From Pectobacterium carotovorum (GTDB taxonomy: Bacteria; Pseudomonadota; Gammaproteobacteria; Enterobacterales; Enterobacteriaceae): a stretch of 64,000 nt of DNA. Location: positions 248,001-312,000 of the forward strand of contig NZ_FQWI01000004.1 of the NCBI RefSeq assembly GCF_900129615.1, in the 5' to 3' direction. Positions 55,141 to 64,000 of the stretch are shown here, one piece after another. The notes beneath the pieces are model-generated. The model was not told where the DNA came from and made no database searches. It saw only the letters and a program-made list of their open reading frames with translations. How positions within the stretch are numbered: position 1 is the first letter of the stretch; every line of letters starts with the position of its first letter. The translations under genes and the position numbers were made by a program.

Positions 55141-56721
55141 ATGTTTTTTAAACTACTCAACCATTTCGGATTACGACGTCTTATCCTACTCTTGGCAGTG
55201 GCGAGCGCCTTGGTAACACTGGCAAACAGTTTTTATGCCAGCTATCGCGTTCAGCGAGAGCTTCTGATTGATAACACCCTTGAAGCCAACCGTGTTTACG
55301 CCACCAAGCTTGCGGCGATGACCCATTCTTTCTTTAAAGAATCCCAGCAGCAGTTAGCCTACAGCGCCACTATCGTCGCTACCCAAATGGATGATAAGGC
55401 CAGTCTGTTTAAAGAAGCCGACCGCCTGCGGCTACAGACCAGCCATTTCAACTCAGTTGTCATTGCAGATGAAAAAGGGATCGTCAGAGCCACATCACCG
55501 GATACGTTCCAATTAATCGGGAGAAGCCTGACAACAGAAGGCGCTCTCGAAGCCCTGAAAGAAAAGCAGCCGCTTATCAGCCAGCCCTATGTCTCTGCCG
55601 CCAATAACCTCATTGTGCTGATATCTTCGCCGATCTTCACACGGGATGGCCGCTACAAAGGGTTTATCGGTGGATCCATCTATCTTAAGCAGCCCAGCGT
55701 TCTTAATACGCTCTTAGACAAACACTATTACCGCGATGGTTCTTACATTTATGTCACCGATAAGAACAAAAAAATGCTGTATCACCGTGACATGGAGCGT
55801 ATTGGCAAAACAGAAACCAATAATCTGAAGATCGATGCGTATCACGAAAACAATGGCAGCCAGCATATGGTGAACTATCTGGGTGAAACCATGCTAGCGG
55901 GTTACGCCGTTGAAGCCACTTCACAGTGGCAGATTGTGGCGCTCCGCCCGATAGACATCACGCTGAAGCCTCTCGATAGTCTGATGCTGAACGTGCTGCG
56001 TCACACGCTCCCGCTCGCGCTTTTAACTATATTCTGCGTCTGGCTGCTTGCCCGCCTCATCGCCCAGCCGCTGTGGCTACTGGCACGCAGCGCCAATAAG
56101 ATGGATGCGACGGACGTCTCAGACGACATCAGAAATATTCACTCCTGGTATTTCGAAGCCTCGCAGCTCAAACAGGCCATGCTGCTGGGTATCGATTTAC
56201 TCCAGCGCAAAATTGGTAAGCTGCGTTCTGAAGCACACTCAGACCCGATGACCGAACTGCTCAATCGCCGTGGGTTAGATAGCGTGCTCCGCTACTGGCA
56301 AATGGGGCAGAAAAGCTTTGCCGTCATCGCGCTGGATATCGATCGCTTCAAGCGCATCAATGACACCCACGGCCACGATGTCGGCGACAACGTCATTCGC
56401 TATCTCTCACAGCTTATTCGCACCAGCTCACGCGATGCCGACATTCTGTGCCGCAGCGGCGGTGAAGAATTTTTGATTCTACTGCCGGAAACCAGTCTCG
56501 ACGTCGCACTCAGCATCGCTGAACGGCTACGGCAGCGCGTACAGGAATCGACCATTCCTGTCGTGGGCAATATCACCATCTCACTAGGCGCTGCCCTGTG
56601 GGAACCAGGCGTCAGCGATATGCCAATCGATCGCACCTTCAAACTGGCAGATGAAGCCCTGTATCAAGCCAAGCAAGAAGGCCGCAACCGCGTGGTCTCT
56701 GCCTCCGGCAGCGAGCAGTAA
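55141..56721 (+). CDS. Membrane diguanylate cyclase with periplasmic Cache-type sensor
   Basis: The protein is 526 residues from the ATG at 55141, or 552 from 55063; no ribosome site decides, but the shorter form begins 10 residues before the first membrane helix (LRRLILLLAVASALVTLANSF). A dCACHE-like periplasmic domain follows, then a second membrane helix (LPLALLTIFCVWLLARLIA) and a GGDEF domain. The active motif GGEEF is at residues 440-444, and an RxxD I-site (Arg431-Asp434) five residues before it indicates product inhibition. It should make c-di-GMP from GTP in response to an extracellular cue. It occupies the yabI-polB interval where E. coli has araC-araBAD. Confidence 0.92.
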   Translation: MFFKLLNHFGLRRLILLLAVASALVTLANSFYASYRVQRELLIDNTLEANRVYATKLAAMTHSFFKESQQQLAYSATIVATQMDDKASLFKEADRLRLQTSHFNSVVIADEKGIVRATSPDTFQLIGRSLTTEGALEALKEKQPLISQPYVSAANNLIVLISSPIFTRDGRYKGFIGGSIYLKQPSVLNTLLDKHYYRDGSYIYVTDKNKKMLYHRDMERIGKTETNNLKIDAYHENNGSQHMVNYLGETMLAGYAVEATSQWQIVALRPIDITLKPLDSLMLNVLRHTLPLALLTIFCVWLLARLIAQPLWLLARSANKMDATDVSDDIRNIHSWYFEASQLKQAMLLGIDLLQRKIGKLRSEAHSDPMTELLNRRGLDSVLRYWQMGQKSFAVIALDIDRFKRINDTHGHDVGDNVIRYLSQLIRTSSRDADILCRSGGEEFLILLPETSLDVALSIAERLRQRVQESTIPVVGNITISLGAALWEPGVSDMPIDRTFKLADEALYQAKQEGRNRVVSASGSEQ

Positions 56722-56742
56722 TCCATTTTCCCTTTCTTTTAT

Positions 56743-56941
56743 ATACCCTAAATAATTCGAGTTGCGTGAAGGCGGCAACTGCGCGACAAATCGGTTCCAG
56801 ACCGATTTGAACAGCGCTAGCGCTGGCCCGCAGGGTGGGCCTCATTTATGAGGCTCATTAATCCCCAGGAGCTTACTCAAGTAAGTGACTGGGGTGAGCA
56901 AGAGCAGCCAACGCACAAGCAGCTTGAAGTATGACGGGTAT
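56743..56941. repeat. ERIC element, long form with internal insert
   Basis: Bounded by ATACCC and GGGTAT like the copy at 2381-2505, and with the core CCCAGGAGCTTACTCAAGTA and AAGTAAGTGACTGGGGTGAG at 56860-56900. It is about 199 bp because about 74 bp are inserted after the left arm (roughly 56785-56858). Long ERICs with inserts of about 70 bp are known from Yersinia. It lies downstream of the diguanylate cyclase gene and upstream of polB. Confidence 0.9.
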
Positions 56942-56972
56942 ACAGGTGATGTCGCTGGACATCACCTGTATA
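56939..56972. repeat. Perfect 15-bp inverted repeat abutting the ERIC end, upstream of polB
   Basis: TATACAGGTGATGTC, loop GCTG, GACATCACCTGTATA. The left arm begins inside the terminal GGGTATA of the ERIC element. As RNA it would be a very stable hairpin, but no T-run follows. It is 60 bp before the polB start. Confidence 0.8.
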
Positions 56973-57031
56973 AATAACCATACTTACTCCTACCATCCTT
57001 CCCTATCTCGCTTGCTATAAAAGGCCGCTTA

Positions 57032-59398
57032 GTGACTCAGGTTCGTCAGGGGTTTCTACTGACCCGCCACTGGAATGACACACCAGCCGGCACGCAGGTT
57101 GAATTCTGGCTGGCCACCGATGAGGGCCCGCTGCTCGCACGGCTGCCAGTACAAGAAGCCGTTGCCTTTATTCCTGCACAACAGGAAGCCCGCGCAAGAA
57201 TGCTTTTACAGCAGGAAAAACGCTGGCAGTTAAAGCCGCTCGCTATGCAGGATTTCCACCATCAGCCGCTACTGGGGCTGTATTGCCCGCAATACCGACA
57301 GCTACTGCGGCTGGAGAAATTGCTGCGTGAGGGAGGCGTTCAGGTCTACGAAGCGGATATTCGCCCAACGGAACGCTTTCTGATGGAGCGCTTTATCACC
57401 GCGCCCGTGTGGTTTAGCGGTAACCCAACGTCAGGTAGCCTGCTGACGGAAGCCCGCATGAAACCGAATCCCGATTACCGTCCGACGCTCAAACTGGTGT
57501 CGCTGGATATCGAGACCACCCGCCACGGCGAGCTTTACTGCATCGGACTGGAAGGCTGCGGACAGCGTCAGGTTTACATGCTCGGCCCGCCGAACGGCAC
57601 GCCTGCCGAGCACGAAGATTTTAATCTTGAGTACGTCGCCAGCCGCCCGCTGCTGTTGGAAAAGCTGAATACCTGGATGCAGCAGCACGATCCCGATGCC
57701 ATCATCGGCTGGAATCTGGTGCAGTTTGACCTACGCGTCTTGCAGAAACATGCCGAGCGCTACAACATTCCGCTCAAGCTAGGGCGCAATGGGCAGGCGT
57801 TAGAATGGCGGGAACACGGTTTTAAACAGGGGCATTTTTTTGCCAGTGCCACTGGCCGTTTGATTATTGACGGCATTGAAGCGCTCAAGTCTGCGACGTG
57901 GAATTTTGCCTCGTTTAGTCTGGAGTTTGTCGCGCAGTCGCTGCTGGGGGAAGGCAAAGCTATCGACACGCCCTATCAGCGAATGGATGAAATCGACCGC
58001 CGTTTTGCCGAAGATAAGCCCGCACTCGCTCGCTATAACCTGCAAGACTGCGAACTGGTCACGCGTATTTTCGACAAAACCGAACTGCTGCCTTTCTTAC
58101 TAGAGCGCGCCAGCGTCACCGGTCTGGCAGCCGACCGCAGCGGCGGTTCCGTTGCGGCATTTTCCCACCTTTATTTACCGCGCATGCATCGCATGGGCTA
58201 CGTTGCCCCAAATCTGGGTGACGTCGCGCTTGAAGCCAGCCCCGGCGGATTTGTGATGGATTCGCGTCCCGGTCTGTATGACTCGGTCTTAGTGCTGGAT
58301 TACAAGAGCCTCTACCCTTCCATCATCCGCACGTTCCTGATCGATCCGGTCGGGCTAGCGGTAGGAACACAGAATCCTGACGCTCAGCACGCCGTCCCCG
58401 GTTTTCGCGGGGCATGGTTTTCCCGCGAACAGCACTGCCTGCCAGCGATTGTCGAGCAAATCTGGCAAGGGCGTGAAGCGGCGAAGCGTACCAATAATAA
58501 GCCACTGTCTCAGGCGCTAAAGATCATCATGAATGCCTTTTACGGCGTGCTGGGTGCGACAGGCTGCCGCTTCTTCGATCCGCGTCTCGCCTCCTCCATC
58601 ACCCTACGCGGCCATGAAATCATGCGCAAAACGCGCGAACTGATCGAGGAACAGGGTTATCAGGTGATTTATGGCGATACCGACTCCACCTTTGTCTGGC
58701 TGAAGCACGCGCATAGCGAAGAAGAAGCAGCAAAGATTGGCAACGCGCTGGTGCAGCACGTTAACCAATGGTGGACACAGCACCTGCAAGACACTCAGCA
58801 GTTGACCAGCGCGCTGGAGCTGGAGTTTGAAACGCACTTTCGCCGCTTCCTGATGCCAACAATCCGCGGCGCGGAGCAAGGCAGTAAAAAGCGCTACGCC
58901 GGCATGATCGACACGCCACAAGGCGAAAAAATGGTGTTCAAAGGGCTGGAAACCGTGCGTACCGACTGGACACCGCTGGCGCAGCAGTTTCAACAGCAGC
59001 TCTATCTGCTTATTTTTCAACAACAGCCTTATCAGGAGTGGCTGCGGGATTATGTCGATCGTACCCTGAACGGTGATTTTGACGATCTGCTGATCTACCG
59101 TAAACGACTACGCCGTCGGCTCGATGATTACCAACGCAACGTACCGCCACACGCCAGAGCCGCGAAAATCGCCGATGACTATAACCGCCAGCAAGGACGG
59201 CCTTTGCAATACCAAAACGGCGGCTGGATCAGCTATGTGATGACCGTCAACGGCCCCGAACCATTGGAAACCCGGCATTCTCCGCTGGATTACCAGCATT
59301 ATGTCGAACGTCAGCTCCAGCCCGTCGCGGACGCTATTCTGCCTTTCCTGCACGACGATTTTGCTACACTGGTGACAGGCCAGATGGGCTTGTTTTAA
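57032..59398 (+). CDS. polB: DNA polymerase II
   Basis: Family B polymerase active in translesion synthesis and replication restart. The 788-residue protein (E. coli 783) starts with GTG. The 3'-5' exonuclease has [11 protein letters not shown] (Exo I), [14 protein letters not shown] (Exo II) and the [11 protein letters not shown] Exo III region. The polymerase motifs are [11 protein letters not shown] (A), [12 protein letters not shown] (B) and [10 protein letters not shown] (C). In E. coli polB is SOS-regulated; here only a half-site CTGTATAAAT near 56966 resembles a LexA box. Confidence 0.97.
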   Translation: MTQVRQGFLLTRHWNDTPAGTQVEFWLATDEGPLLARLPVQEAVAFIPAQQEARARMLLQQEKRWQLKPLAMQDFHHQPLLGLYCPQYRQLLRLEKLLREGGVQVYEADIRPTERFLMERFITAPVWFSGNPTSGSLLTEARMKPNPDYRPTLKLVSLDIETTRHGELYCIGLEGCGQRQVYMLGPPNGTPAEHEDFNLEYVASRPLLLEKLNTWMQQHDPDAIIGWNLVQFDLRVLQKHAERYNIPLKLGRNGQALEWREHGFKQGHFFASATGRLIIDGIEALKSATWNFASFSLEFVAQSLLGEGKAIDTPYQRMDEIDRRFAEDKPALARYNLQDCELVTRIFDKTELLPFLLERASVTGLAADRSGGSVAAFSHLYLPRMHRMGYVAPNLGDVALEASPGGFVMDSRPGLYDSVLVLDYKSLYPSIIRTFLIDPVGLAVGTQNPDAQHAVPGFRGAWFSREQHCLPAIVEQIWQGREAAKRTNNKPLSQALKIIMNAFYGVLGATGCRFFDPRLASSITLRGHEIMRKTRELIEEQGYQVIYGDTDSTFVWLKHAHSEEEAAKIGNALVQHVNQWWTQHLQDTQQLTSALELEFETHFRRFLMPTIRGAEQGSKKRYAGMIDTPQGEKMVFKGLETVRTDWTPLAQQFQQQLYLLIFQQQPYQEWLRDYVDRTLNGDFDDLLIYRKRLRRRLDDYQRNVPPHARAAKIADDYNRQQGRPLQYQNGGWISYVMTVNGPEPLETRHSPLDYQHYVERQLQPVADAILPFLHDDFATLVTGQMGLF

Positions 59399-59411
59399 AT
59401 GAAAGCTATTA

Positions 59412-59449
59412 ATGCTTTAAATAGCAGATAATGTTTTAAATGGCAGATA
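59412..59449 (+). repeat. 19-bp tandem duplication between polB and rapA
   Basis: ATGCTTTAAATAGCAGATA (59412-59430) is followed directly by ATGTTTTAAATGGCAGATA (59431-59449), differing at two positions. A small local duplication just after polB. Confidence 0.75.
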
Positions 59450-59557
59450 TTCATGTTTTTAGATGAAAGGGGTTAATTCGCGCGACAGCAAGTTTGAGGG
59501 GTGACGAACGCACCGTCATCCATTACCATAACGCCCTTTCTGAATTTGCATCAGCAG

Positions 59558-59578
59558 CATTATCGGCACCCGATAATG
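59558..59578 (+). promoter_or_regulatory. Hairpin in the rapA leader
   Basis: CATTATCGG, loop CAC, CCGATAATG: a perfect 9-bp stem ending 46 bp before the rapA start. Function is unknown; it could be an operator or a leader structure. Confidence 0.45.
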
Positions 59579-59624
59579 TAATCAGACATTCCTCCGACAC
59601 AGACGAACATCGAGCTAAGAATTT

Positions 59625-62528
59625 ATGCCTTTTACACTTGGTCAGCGCTGGATCAGCGATACGGAAAGCGAACTTGGACTGGGAACGGTTGTTGCCGTCG
59701 ATACGCGTATGATTACGCTGCTTTTCCCTGCCAGCGGTGAAAACCGACTTTATTCCCGCAGCGACGCCCCCATCACCCGCGTGATGTTCAATCCCGGCGA
59801 CACCGTCACCAGCCATGAAGGCTGGCAGCTCAAAGTTGATGACGTGCGAGAAGAAAAAGGGTTGCTGGTGTATTGCGGCCAACGCCTGGACGATGAAACG
59901 TCGGCGGAACTGCGTGAAGTCTTCCTCGACAGCAAACTGACGTTCAACAAACCGCAAGATCGCCTGTTCGCCGGGCAGATCGATCGTATGGATCGCTTTG
60001 CCCTGCGCTATCGCGCCCGCAAGCATCAGAACGAGCAGGCGCTACAACAATGGGGCGGATTGCGCGGTATGCGTGCCAGCCTTATCCCCCATCAGCTTCA
60101 TATCGCTCACGAAGTCGGCCAACGCCACGCGCCACGCGTTTTGCTGGCGGACGAAGTCGGTCTGGGAAAAACCATTGAAGCAGGGATGATCATCCACCAG
60201 CAGTTGCTCGCGGGTCGTGCCAGCCGCGTGCTGATTGTCGTGCCGGAAACCCTGCAACACCAGTGGCTGGTCGAAATGCTGCGCCGCTTTAACCTGCTGT
60301 TCTCCCTGTTTGACGACGAGCGCTATGCCGAAGCCAAGCTGGACAGCAGCAATCCATTTGAAACCGAACAACTGGTGATCTGCTCACTGGGATTTGTTCA
60401 ACGCAGCGCCCAGCGCTTTGCGCAGCTCGTCAACGCCGACTGGGATCTGCTGGTGGTGGATGAAGCCCACCATCTGGTCTGGAGCGAAGAGAGCCCTAGC
60501 CCGGAATATCAGGCCATTGAAACGCTGGCACGCGCCACGCCGGCCGTTTTGCTGTTAACCGCGACGCCGGAACAGCTCGGCCAACAGAGCCACTTTGCGC
60601 GCTTGCGCCTGCTCGATCCCAACCGTTTCCACGACTATCATGAATTCGTTGCTGAACAGCAGCAGTACCGCCCGGTTGCCGATGCCGTCACGCTGCTGTT
60701 AGCGGGCGAAAAAGCCCAAACGGCTGAACTGAATGCGCTGAGCGACCTGCTGGGCGAGCAGGACATTGAACCGCTGCTGAAAGCCATCAACAGCGACAGC
60801 GATGACAATCAGAAGGCGCGTCAGGAACTGATCACCATGCTGATGGATCGCCACGGCACCAGCCGTGTGCTGTTCCGTAACACGCGTCAGGGTGTTAAAG
60901 GCTTCCCGCAGCGTGTCCTGCATCAAATCCGTCTGCCGCTGCCAGCGCAGTACCAAACGGCGATTAAAGTGTCCGGCATTATGAACGCGAATAAGGCGCT
61001 GGAAGTCCGCGCTCGCGACATGCTGTACCCGGAACAAATTTATCAACAGCTCGAAGGGGACGATGCCACGTGGTGGAACTTCGATCCGCGCGTGGAATGG
61101 TTACTGAACTACCTGACCGCCAATCGTGATGAAAAAATCCTGGTGATCTGTGCACAGGCAGCCACCGCGCTACAGCTGGAACAAGTGCTGCGCACGCGTG
61201 AAGCCATCCGCGCCGCCGTCTTCCATGAAGGGCTGTCGATTCTGGAGCGTGACCGCGCCGCCGCCTATTTTGCTTCTGAAGAAGAAGGCGCACAGGTGCT
61301 GATCTGTTCAGAGATCGGTTCCGAAGGCCGTAACTTCCAGTTCGCCAGCCATTTAGTGATGTTCGATCTGCCGTTCAACCCCGACCTGCTGGAACAGCGT
61401 ATTGGTCGTCTGGACCGTATCGGACAGGCCAAAGAAATTCAGATCATGGTGCCGTATCTGGAAAATACCGCACAGGCCTTGCTGGTACGTTGGTATCATG
61501 AAGGCTTGGACGCGTTTGAGCACACCTGCCCGACAGGTCGCACCATCTATGATGCGCACCACACGCAGCTGATCGAGCGACTGACGACCGTCGGTGAACA
61601 GCAGGGGCTGGATGAGTTTATTCATGTTTGCCGTCAACAGCACGACAGCCTGAAGCAACAGCTTGAACAAGGCCGCGATCGCCTGCTGGAAATGCATTCT
61701 AACGGTGGCGAACAGGCTCAGTTGTTGGCGCAGGCCATTGCCGAACAGGACAATGACGTCAATCTGGTGACGTTCGCCCTGAACCTGTTTGATATTGTTG
61801 GTATCAATCAGGAAGATCGCAGCGATAACCTGATCGTCCTGACGCCATCCGATCATATGCTGGTGCCGGATTTCCCGGGCCTGCCGCAGGACGGCTGTAC
61901 GATCACCTTCGATCGCGATCAGGCGCTCTCTCGCGAAGACGCACAGTTTATCAGTTGGGAACATCCGCTCATCCGTAACGGACTCGATCTGGTGCTGTCC
62001 GGCGATACCGGAAGCTGCGCAGTGTCGCTGCTGAAAAATAAAGCGTTGCCGGTCGGCACGCTACTGGCTGAGTTGGTTTACGTTGTGGAAGCACAAGCAC
62101 CGAAGCACCTGCAACTGACCCGCTTCCTGCCGCCAACTCCGGTTCGTCTGCTGATGGATCGTAAAGGCACCAATCTGGCGGCACAGGTTGAGTTTGAGAG
62201 CTTCAACCGCCAGCTCAACGCGGTAAACCGCCATACGTCCAGCAAGCTGGTGAATGCCGTACAGCCCGATGTTCACGCCATGCTGCAACAGGCGGAAGCG
62301 CTAGTCGAAACGCAGGCGCGCCAGCTCATCACCGAGGCTCAGGAGCAGGCTGACCTGCAATTGCGCCGCGAGCTGGAGCGTCTGGAAGCGCTGAAAGCCG
62401 TCAACCCCAACATTCGTGAAGATGAGCTGACCGCGCTGGAAAACCAGCGCGAGCAGGTGCTGAGCAACCTGCACGAAGCCAACTGGCGTCTCGATGCTAT
62501 TCGTCTGGTTGTGGTGACACACCAGTAA
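59625..62528 (+). CDS. rapA: RNA polymerase-associated ATPase RapA (HepA)
   Basis: RapA is a Swi2/Snf2 translocase that recycles RNA polymerase from post-termination complexes. The 967-residue protein (E. coli 968) has N-terminal Tudor-like domains (about 1-110), Walker [15 protein letters not shown] (near residue 178), the DEAH box [10 protein letters not shown], and the helicase C domain with [38 protein letters not shown] pieces. It lies between polB and rluA, as in E. coli. Confidence 0.98.
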   Translation: MPFTLGQRWISDTESELGLGTVVAVDTRMITLLFPASGENRLYSRSDAPITRVMFNPGDTVTSHEGWQLKVDDVREEKGLLVYCGQRLDDETSAELREVFLDSKLTFNKPQDRLFAGQIDRMDRFALRYRARKHQNEQALQQWGGLRGMRASLIPHQLHIAHEVGQRHAPRVLLADEVGLGKTIEAGMIIHQQLLAGRASRVLIVVPETLQHQWLVEMLRRFNLLFSLFDDERYAEAKLDSSNPFETEQLVICSLGFVQRSAQRFAQLVNADWDLLVVDEAHHLVWSEESPSPEYQAIETLARATPAVLLLTATPEQLGQQSHFARLRLLDPNRFHDYHEFVAEQQQYRPVADAVTLLLAGEKAQTAELNALSDLLGEQDIEPLLKAINSDSDDNQKARQELITMLMDRHGTSRVLFRNTRQGVKGFPQRVLHQIRLPLPAQYQTAIKVSGIMNANKALEVRARDMLYPEQIYQQLEGDDATWWNFDPRVEWLLNYLTANRDEKILVICAQAATALQLEQVLRTREAIRAAVFHEGLSILERDRAAAYFASEEEGAQVLICSEIGSEGRNFQFASHLVMFDLPFNPDLLEQRIGRLDRIGQAKEIQIMVPYLENTAQALLVRWYHEGLDAFEHTCPTGRTIYDAHHTQLIERLTTVGEQQGLDEFIHVCRQQHDSLKQQLEQGRDRLLEMHSNGGEQAQLLAQAIAEQDNDVNLVTFALNLFDIVGINQEDRSDNLIVLTPSDHMLVPDFPGLPQDGCTITFDRDQALSREDAQFISWEHPLIRNGLDLVLSGDTGSCAVSLLKNKALPVGTLLAELVYVVEAQAPKHLQLTRFLPPTPVRLLMDRKGTNLAAQVEFESFNRQLNAVNRHTSSKLVNAVQPDVHAMLQQAEALVETQARQLITEAQEQADLQLRRELERLEALKAVNPNIREDELTALENQREQVLSNLHEANWRLDAIRLVVVTHQ

Positions 62529-62880
62529 TGTGCTGCCCGTACTATGCCTTATCAGACCGTTGACAAACCTATTCGCCGAATGAAAACGGGAGTAACGGAA
62601 TAGAAGAGTAAAGCGTTTGCGCCATGGATGGCGCAAGCCGAGCTTACATGGACGTACTTGCAGCGTCTTTACGATCTATCCGTTACCCCCGCTCTGCGGA
62701 CTTTGTCAGCAACCTCTTATGCATATATGGGCAGTCAGACTTTTCAGCACACGGATAGCTGCATATTAGGGAAAGCACGGGGATGAGGTTTCCGCAGGAA
62801 CACCTCGCCCCGTGATAAGCCCGTGTATCTCGGTCAAACAGCAACGACGTCCCTGTTTCTTGCCTATTTTTGGAGCGTGA
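62529..62880. other. Intergenic region between rapA and rluA with two hairpins
   Basis: At 62615-62636 TTGCGCCA-TGGA-TGGCGCAA forms a strong stem followed by GCCGAGCTTACATGGACGTA, a pattern that looks like an interspersed structured repeat, although no second copy was found in this window. At 62776-62814 CACGGGG/CCCCGTG with inner GAGGT/ACCTC gives a long imperfect hairpin without a T-run. No gene is supported; the rluA promoter probably lies here. Confidence 0.5.
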
Positions 62881-63534
62881 ATGGAACCCTATAATCCGCC
62901 TACCGATCCCTGGTTACATATTCTGTATCAGGATCAGCACATCATGGTGGTGAATAAACCCAGCGGTCTGCTGTCGGTTCCCGGCCGTGCGCCAGAACAC
63001 AAAGACAGCGTCATGAACCGCATTCAGGCTGACTACCCGACGGCTGAATCTGTGCATCGTCTAGATATGGCAACGAGCGGCGTGATTGCCGTTGCACTCA
63101 CGAAAGCCGCTGAACGCGAATTAAAGCGTCAGTTTCGCGAGCGCGAGCCCAAGAAATCCTACCTTGCCCGCGTCTGGGGACATATGGCGCAGGATGAAGG
63201 CGTCATCGACCTGCCACTGATCTGCGACTGGCCGAACCGCCCGAAACAGAAAGTCTGCTTTGAAACAGGAAAATCAGCACAGACGGAGTATCAGGTACTT
63301 TCGCGTGACGCTGACGGTACAACACGCGTCAAGCTGATGCCGATTACCGGTCGCTCTCATCAACTGCGAGTCCACCTGCTTGCGCTGGGTCACCCTATCC
63401 TCGGCGATGGCTTTTATGCGCATCCCGATGCCAAAGCGCTGGCCCCACGCCTGTTACTGCACGCACAAGAACTAGCCATCACCCACCCAGAGTTCAATAC
63501 CCCGATGCACTTTCGTTGCGAAGCGGATTTCTGA
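62881..63534 (+). CDS. rluA: 23S rRNA pseudouridine(746)/tRNA pseudouridine(32) synthase
   Basis: RluA isomerises U746 of 23S rRNA and U32 of several tRNAs. The 217-residue protein (E. coli 219) has the catalytic aspartate in VHRLDMATSGVI, the ITGRSHQLRVH motif and the N-terminal PSGLLSVPGR segment. It is convergent with djlA, with 83 bp between stops. Confidence 0.97.
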   Translation: MEPYNPPTDPWLHILYQDQHIMVVNKPSGLLSVPGRAPEHKDSVMNRIQADYPTAESVHRLDMATSGVIAVALTKAAERELKRQFREREPKKSYLARVWGHMAQDEGVIDLPLICDWPNRPKQKVCFETGKSAQTEYQVLSRDADGTTRVKLMPITGRSHQLRVHLLALGHPILGDGFYAHPDAKALAPRLLLHAQELAITHPEFNTPMHFRCEADF

Positions 63535-63617
63535 CGCAAACGCGCTGACAGTATTTTCAAATCGGATTTGGTGGAGCGGTAAAACGGGGAAGTAAGTAAG
63601 AAGAGAAAGGATGCGGA

Positions 63618-64000
63618 TTATTTTGTCTGATTCGCGCTTTTCAACAGTTCATAGGCGGCCTGAATATCCTGCGCTTTGCGCTTGGCCATCTCCATCATCC
63701 TCGGCGAAAGCTTCTTGGCGACCAGCTTATCAGGATGATGTTCGCTCATGAGTTTGCGGTAGGCGCGCTTAATCGTCACGGCGTCATCGCTGCTGCGCAC
63801 GCCCAGCGTACGACAGGCACTTTCGACCGTAGGCCCTCGCGGCGGTGAGGCCGGGCGTTGGCCACCATAAGAGTGCCCGTTAGAGTAGCCCCCGCTGGAA
63901 TGGCCGTTACTACGTCGCTGATGCGATTTACCGTTCTGGCGTGACTGATTCTGCCGCGACTGCTGCCCCGTGGTACTTTCCATATTGCGCAGAAAGAACT
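63618..64000 (-). CDS. djlA: Co-chaperone DjlA, C-terminal part (5' end outside window)
   Basis: The frame is open to the window edge, so only the C-terminal 127 or so residues are present. They hold a Gly/Ser/Gln-rich linker and a C-terminal J domain with [19 protein letters not shown] containing the HPD tripeptide that stimulates DnaK. DjlA is a type III DnaJ anchored by an N-terminal membrane helix and influences the Rcs system in E. coli. An internal ATG at 63983 is not the true start. Confidence 0.95.
   Translation of the reverse strand, partial: FFLRNMESTTGQQSRQNQSRQNGKSHQRRSNGHSSGGYSNGHSYGGQRPASPPRGPTVESACRTLGVRSSDDAVTIKRAYRKLMSEHHPDKLVAKKLSPRMMEMAKRKAQDIQAAYELLKSANQTK

Noticed and set aside
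56960-56985. LexA box upstream of polB
   Set aside because: Only one half (CTGTATA) fits; the second half lacks ACAG at the right spacing.

Overview
The window comes from an enterobacterial chromosome, most probably a soft-rot Pectobacterium or close relative. Evidence: the proteins are very close to their E. coli counterparts in the order hofC-guaC-coaE-zapD-yacG-mutT-secA-secM-lpxC-dcw-cra-ilvHI-leu-sgrR-thiBPQ-yabI-polB-rapA-rluA-djlA (a mirror of the E. coli 0-3 min region). There are also ERIC repeats, a secreted plant-polysaccharide type glycoside hydrolase (GH43) and several departures from E. coli gene order. The genus is an inference from protein resemblance and layout. No tRNA, rRNA, prophage, IS element or CRISPR array was seen.

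Layout. (1) 1-4.4 kb: 3' end of hofC (pilus assembly), guaC with an ERIC element upstream, coaE-zapD-yacG. (2) 4.4-9.8 kb: mutT, secA, secM (with a variant arrest peptide), a small DUF721/DciA-like gene wedged between secM and lpxC, and lpxC. (3) 9.8-26.7 kb: the complete division and cell-wall (dcw) cluster, read right to left from mraZ to ftsZ, with an MraZ operator of three spaced GTGGG-type boxes before mraZ. ftsQ carries an in-frame stop that removes a Gln-rich tail still readable up to the ftsA start. (4) 27.5-38.9 kb: alaE (alanine exporter), cra, ilvIH (acetolactate synthase III), an AMP-forming acyl-CoA ligase in the slot where E. coli has leuO, then leuL and its attenuator with leuABCD. 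(5) 38.9-44.3 kb, accessory: azlCD amino-acid exporter with an AraC-type regulator, a chemoreceptor, an unexplained structured intergenic patch, and a two-gene module resembling a divergent HicA-type toxin followed by an HTH protein. (6) 44.3-49.8 kb: SgrS sRNA encoding SgrT, divergent sgrR, a TPP riboswitch and thiBPQ. (7) 49.8-53.9 kb: secreted GH43 enzyme, ivbL valine leader with attenuator, ilvBN (acetolactate synthase I). (8) 53.9-64 kb: yabI, a membrane diguanylate cyclase where E. coli has araC-araBAD, a long ERIC element next to a perfect palindrome, polB, rapA, rluA and the 3' part of djlA.

Themes. Branched-chain amino-acid supply is concentrated here: two acetolactate synthases, the leucine operon with leader-peptide attenuation, and an AzlCD exporter. 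Peptidoglycan synthesis and division are in one tightly overlapping transcription unit. RNA-level control is rich: SecM arrest, leuL and ivbL attenuators, a TPP riboswitch and SgrS. The best candidates for something little described are the HicA-like/HTH pair at 43.4-44.2 kb, the iterated repeats before ivbL, the truncated ftsQ tail and the altered SecM arrest sequence.
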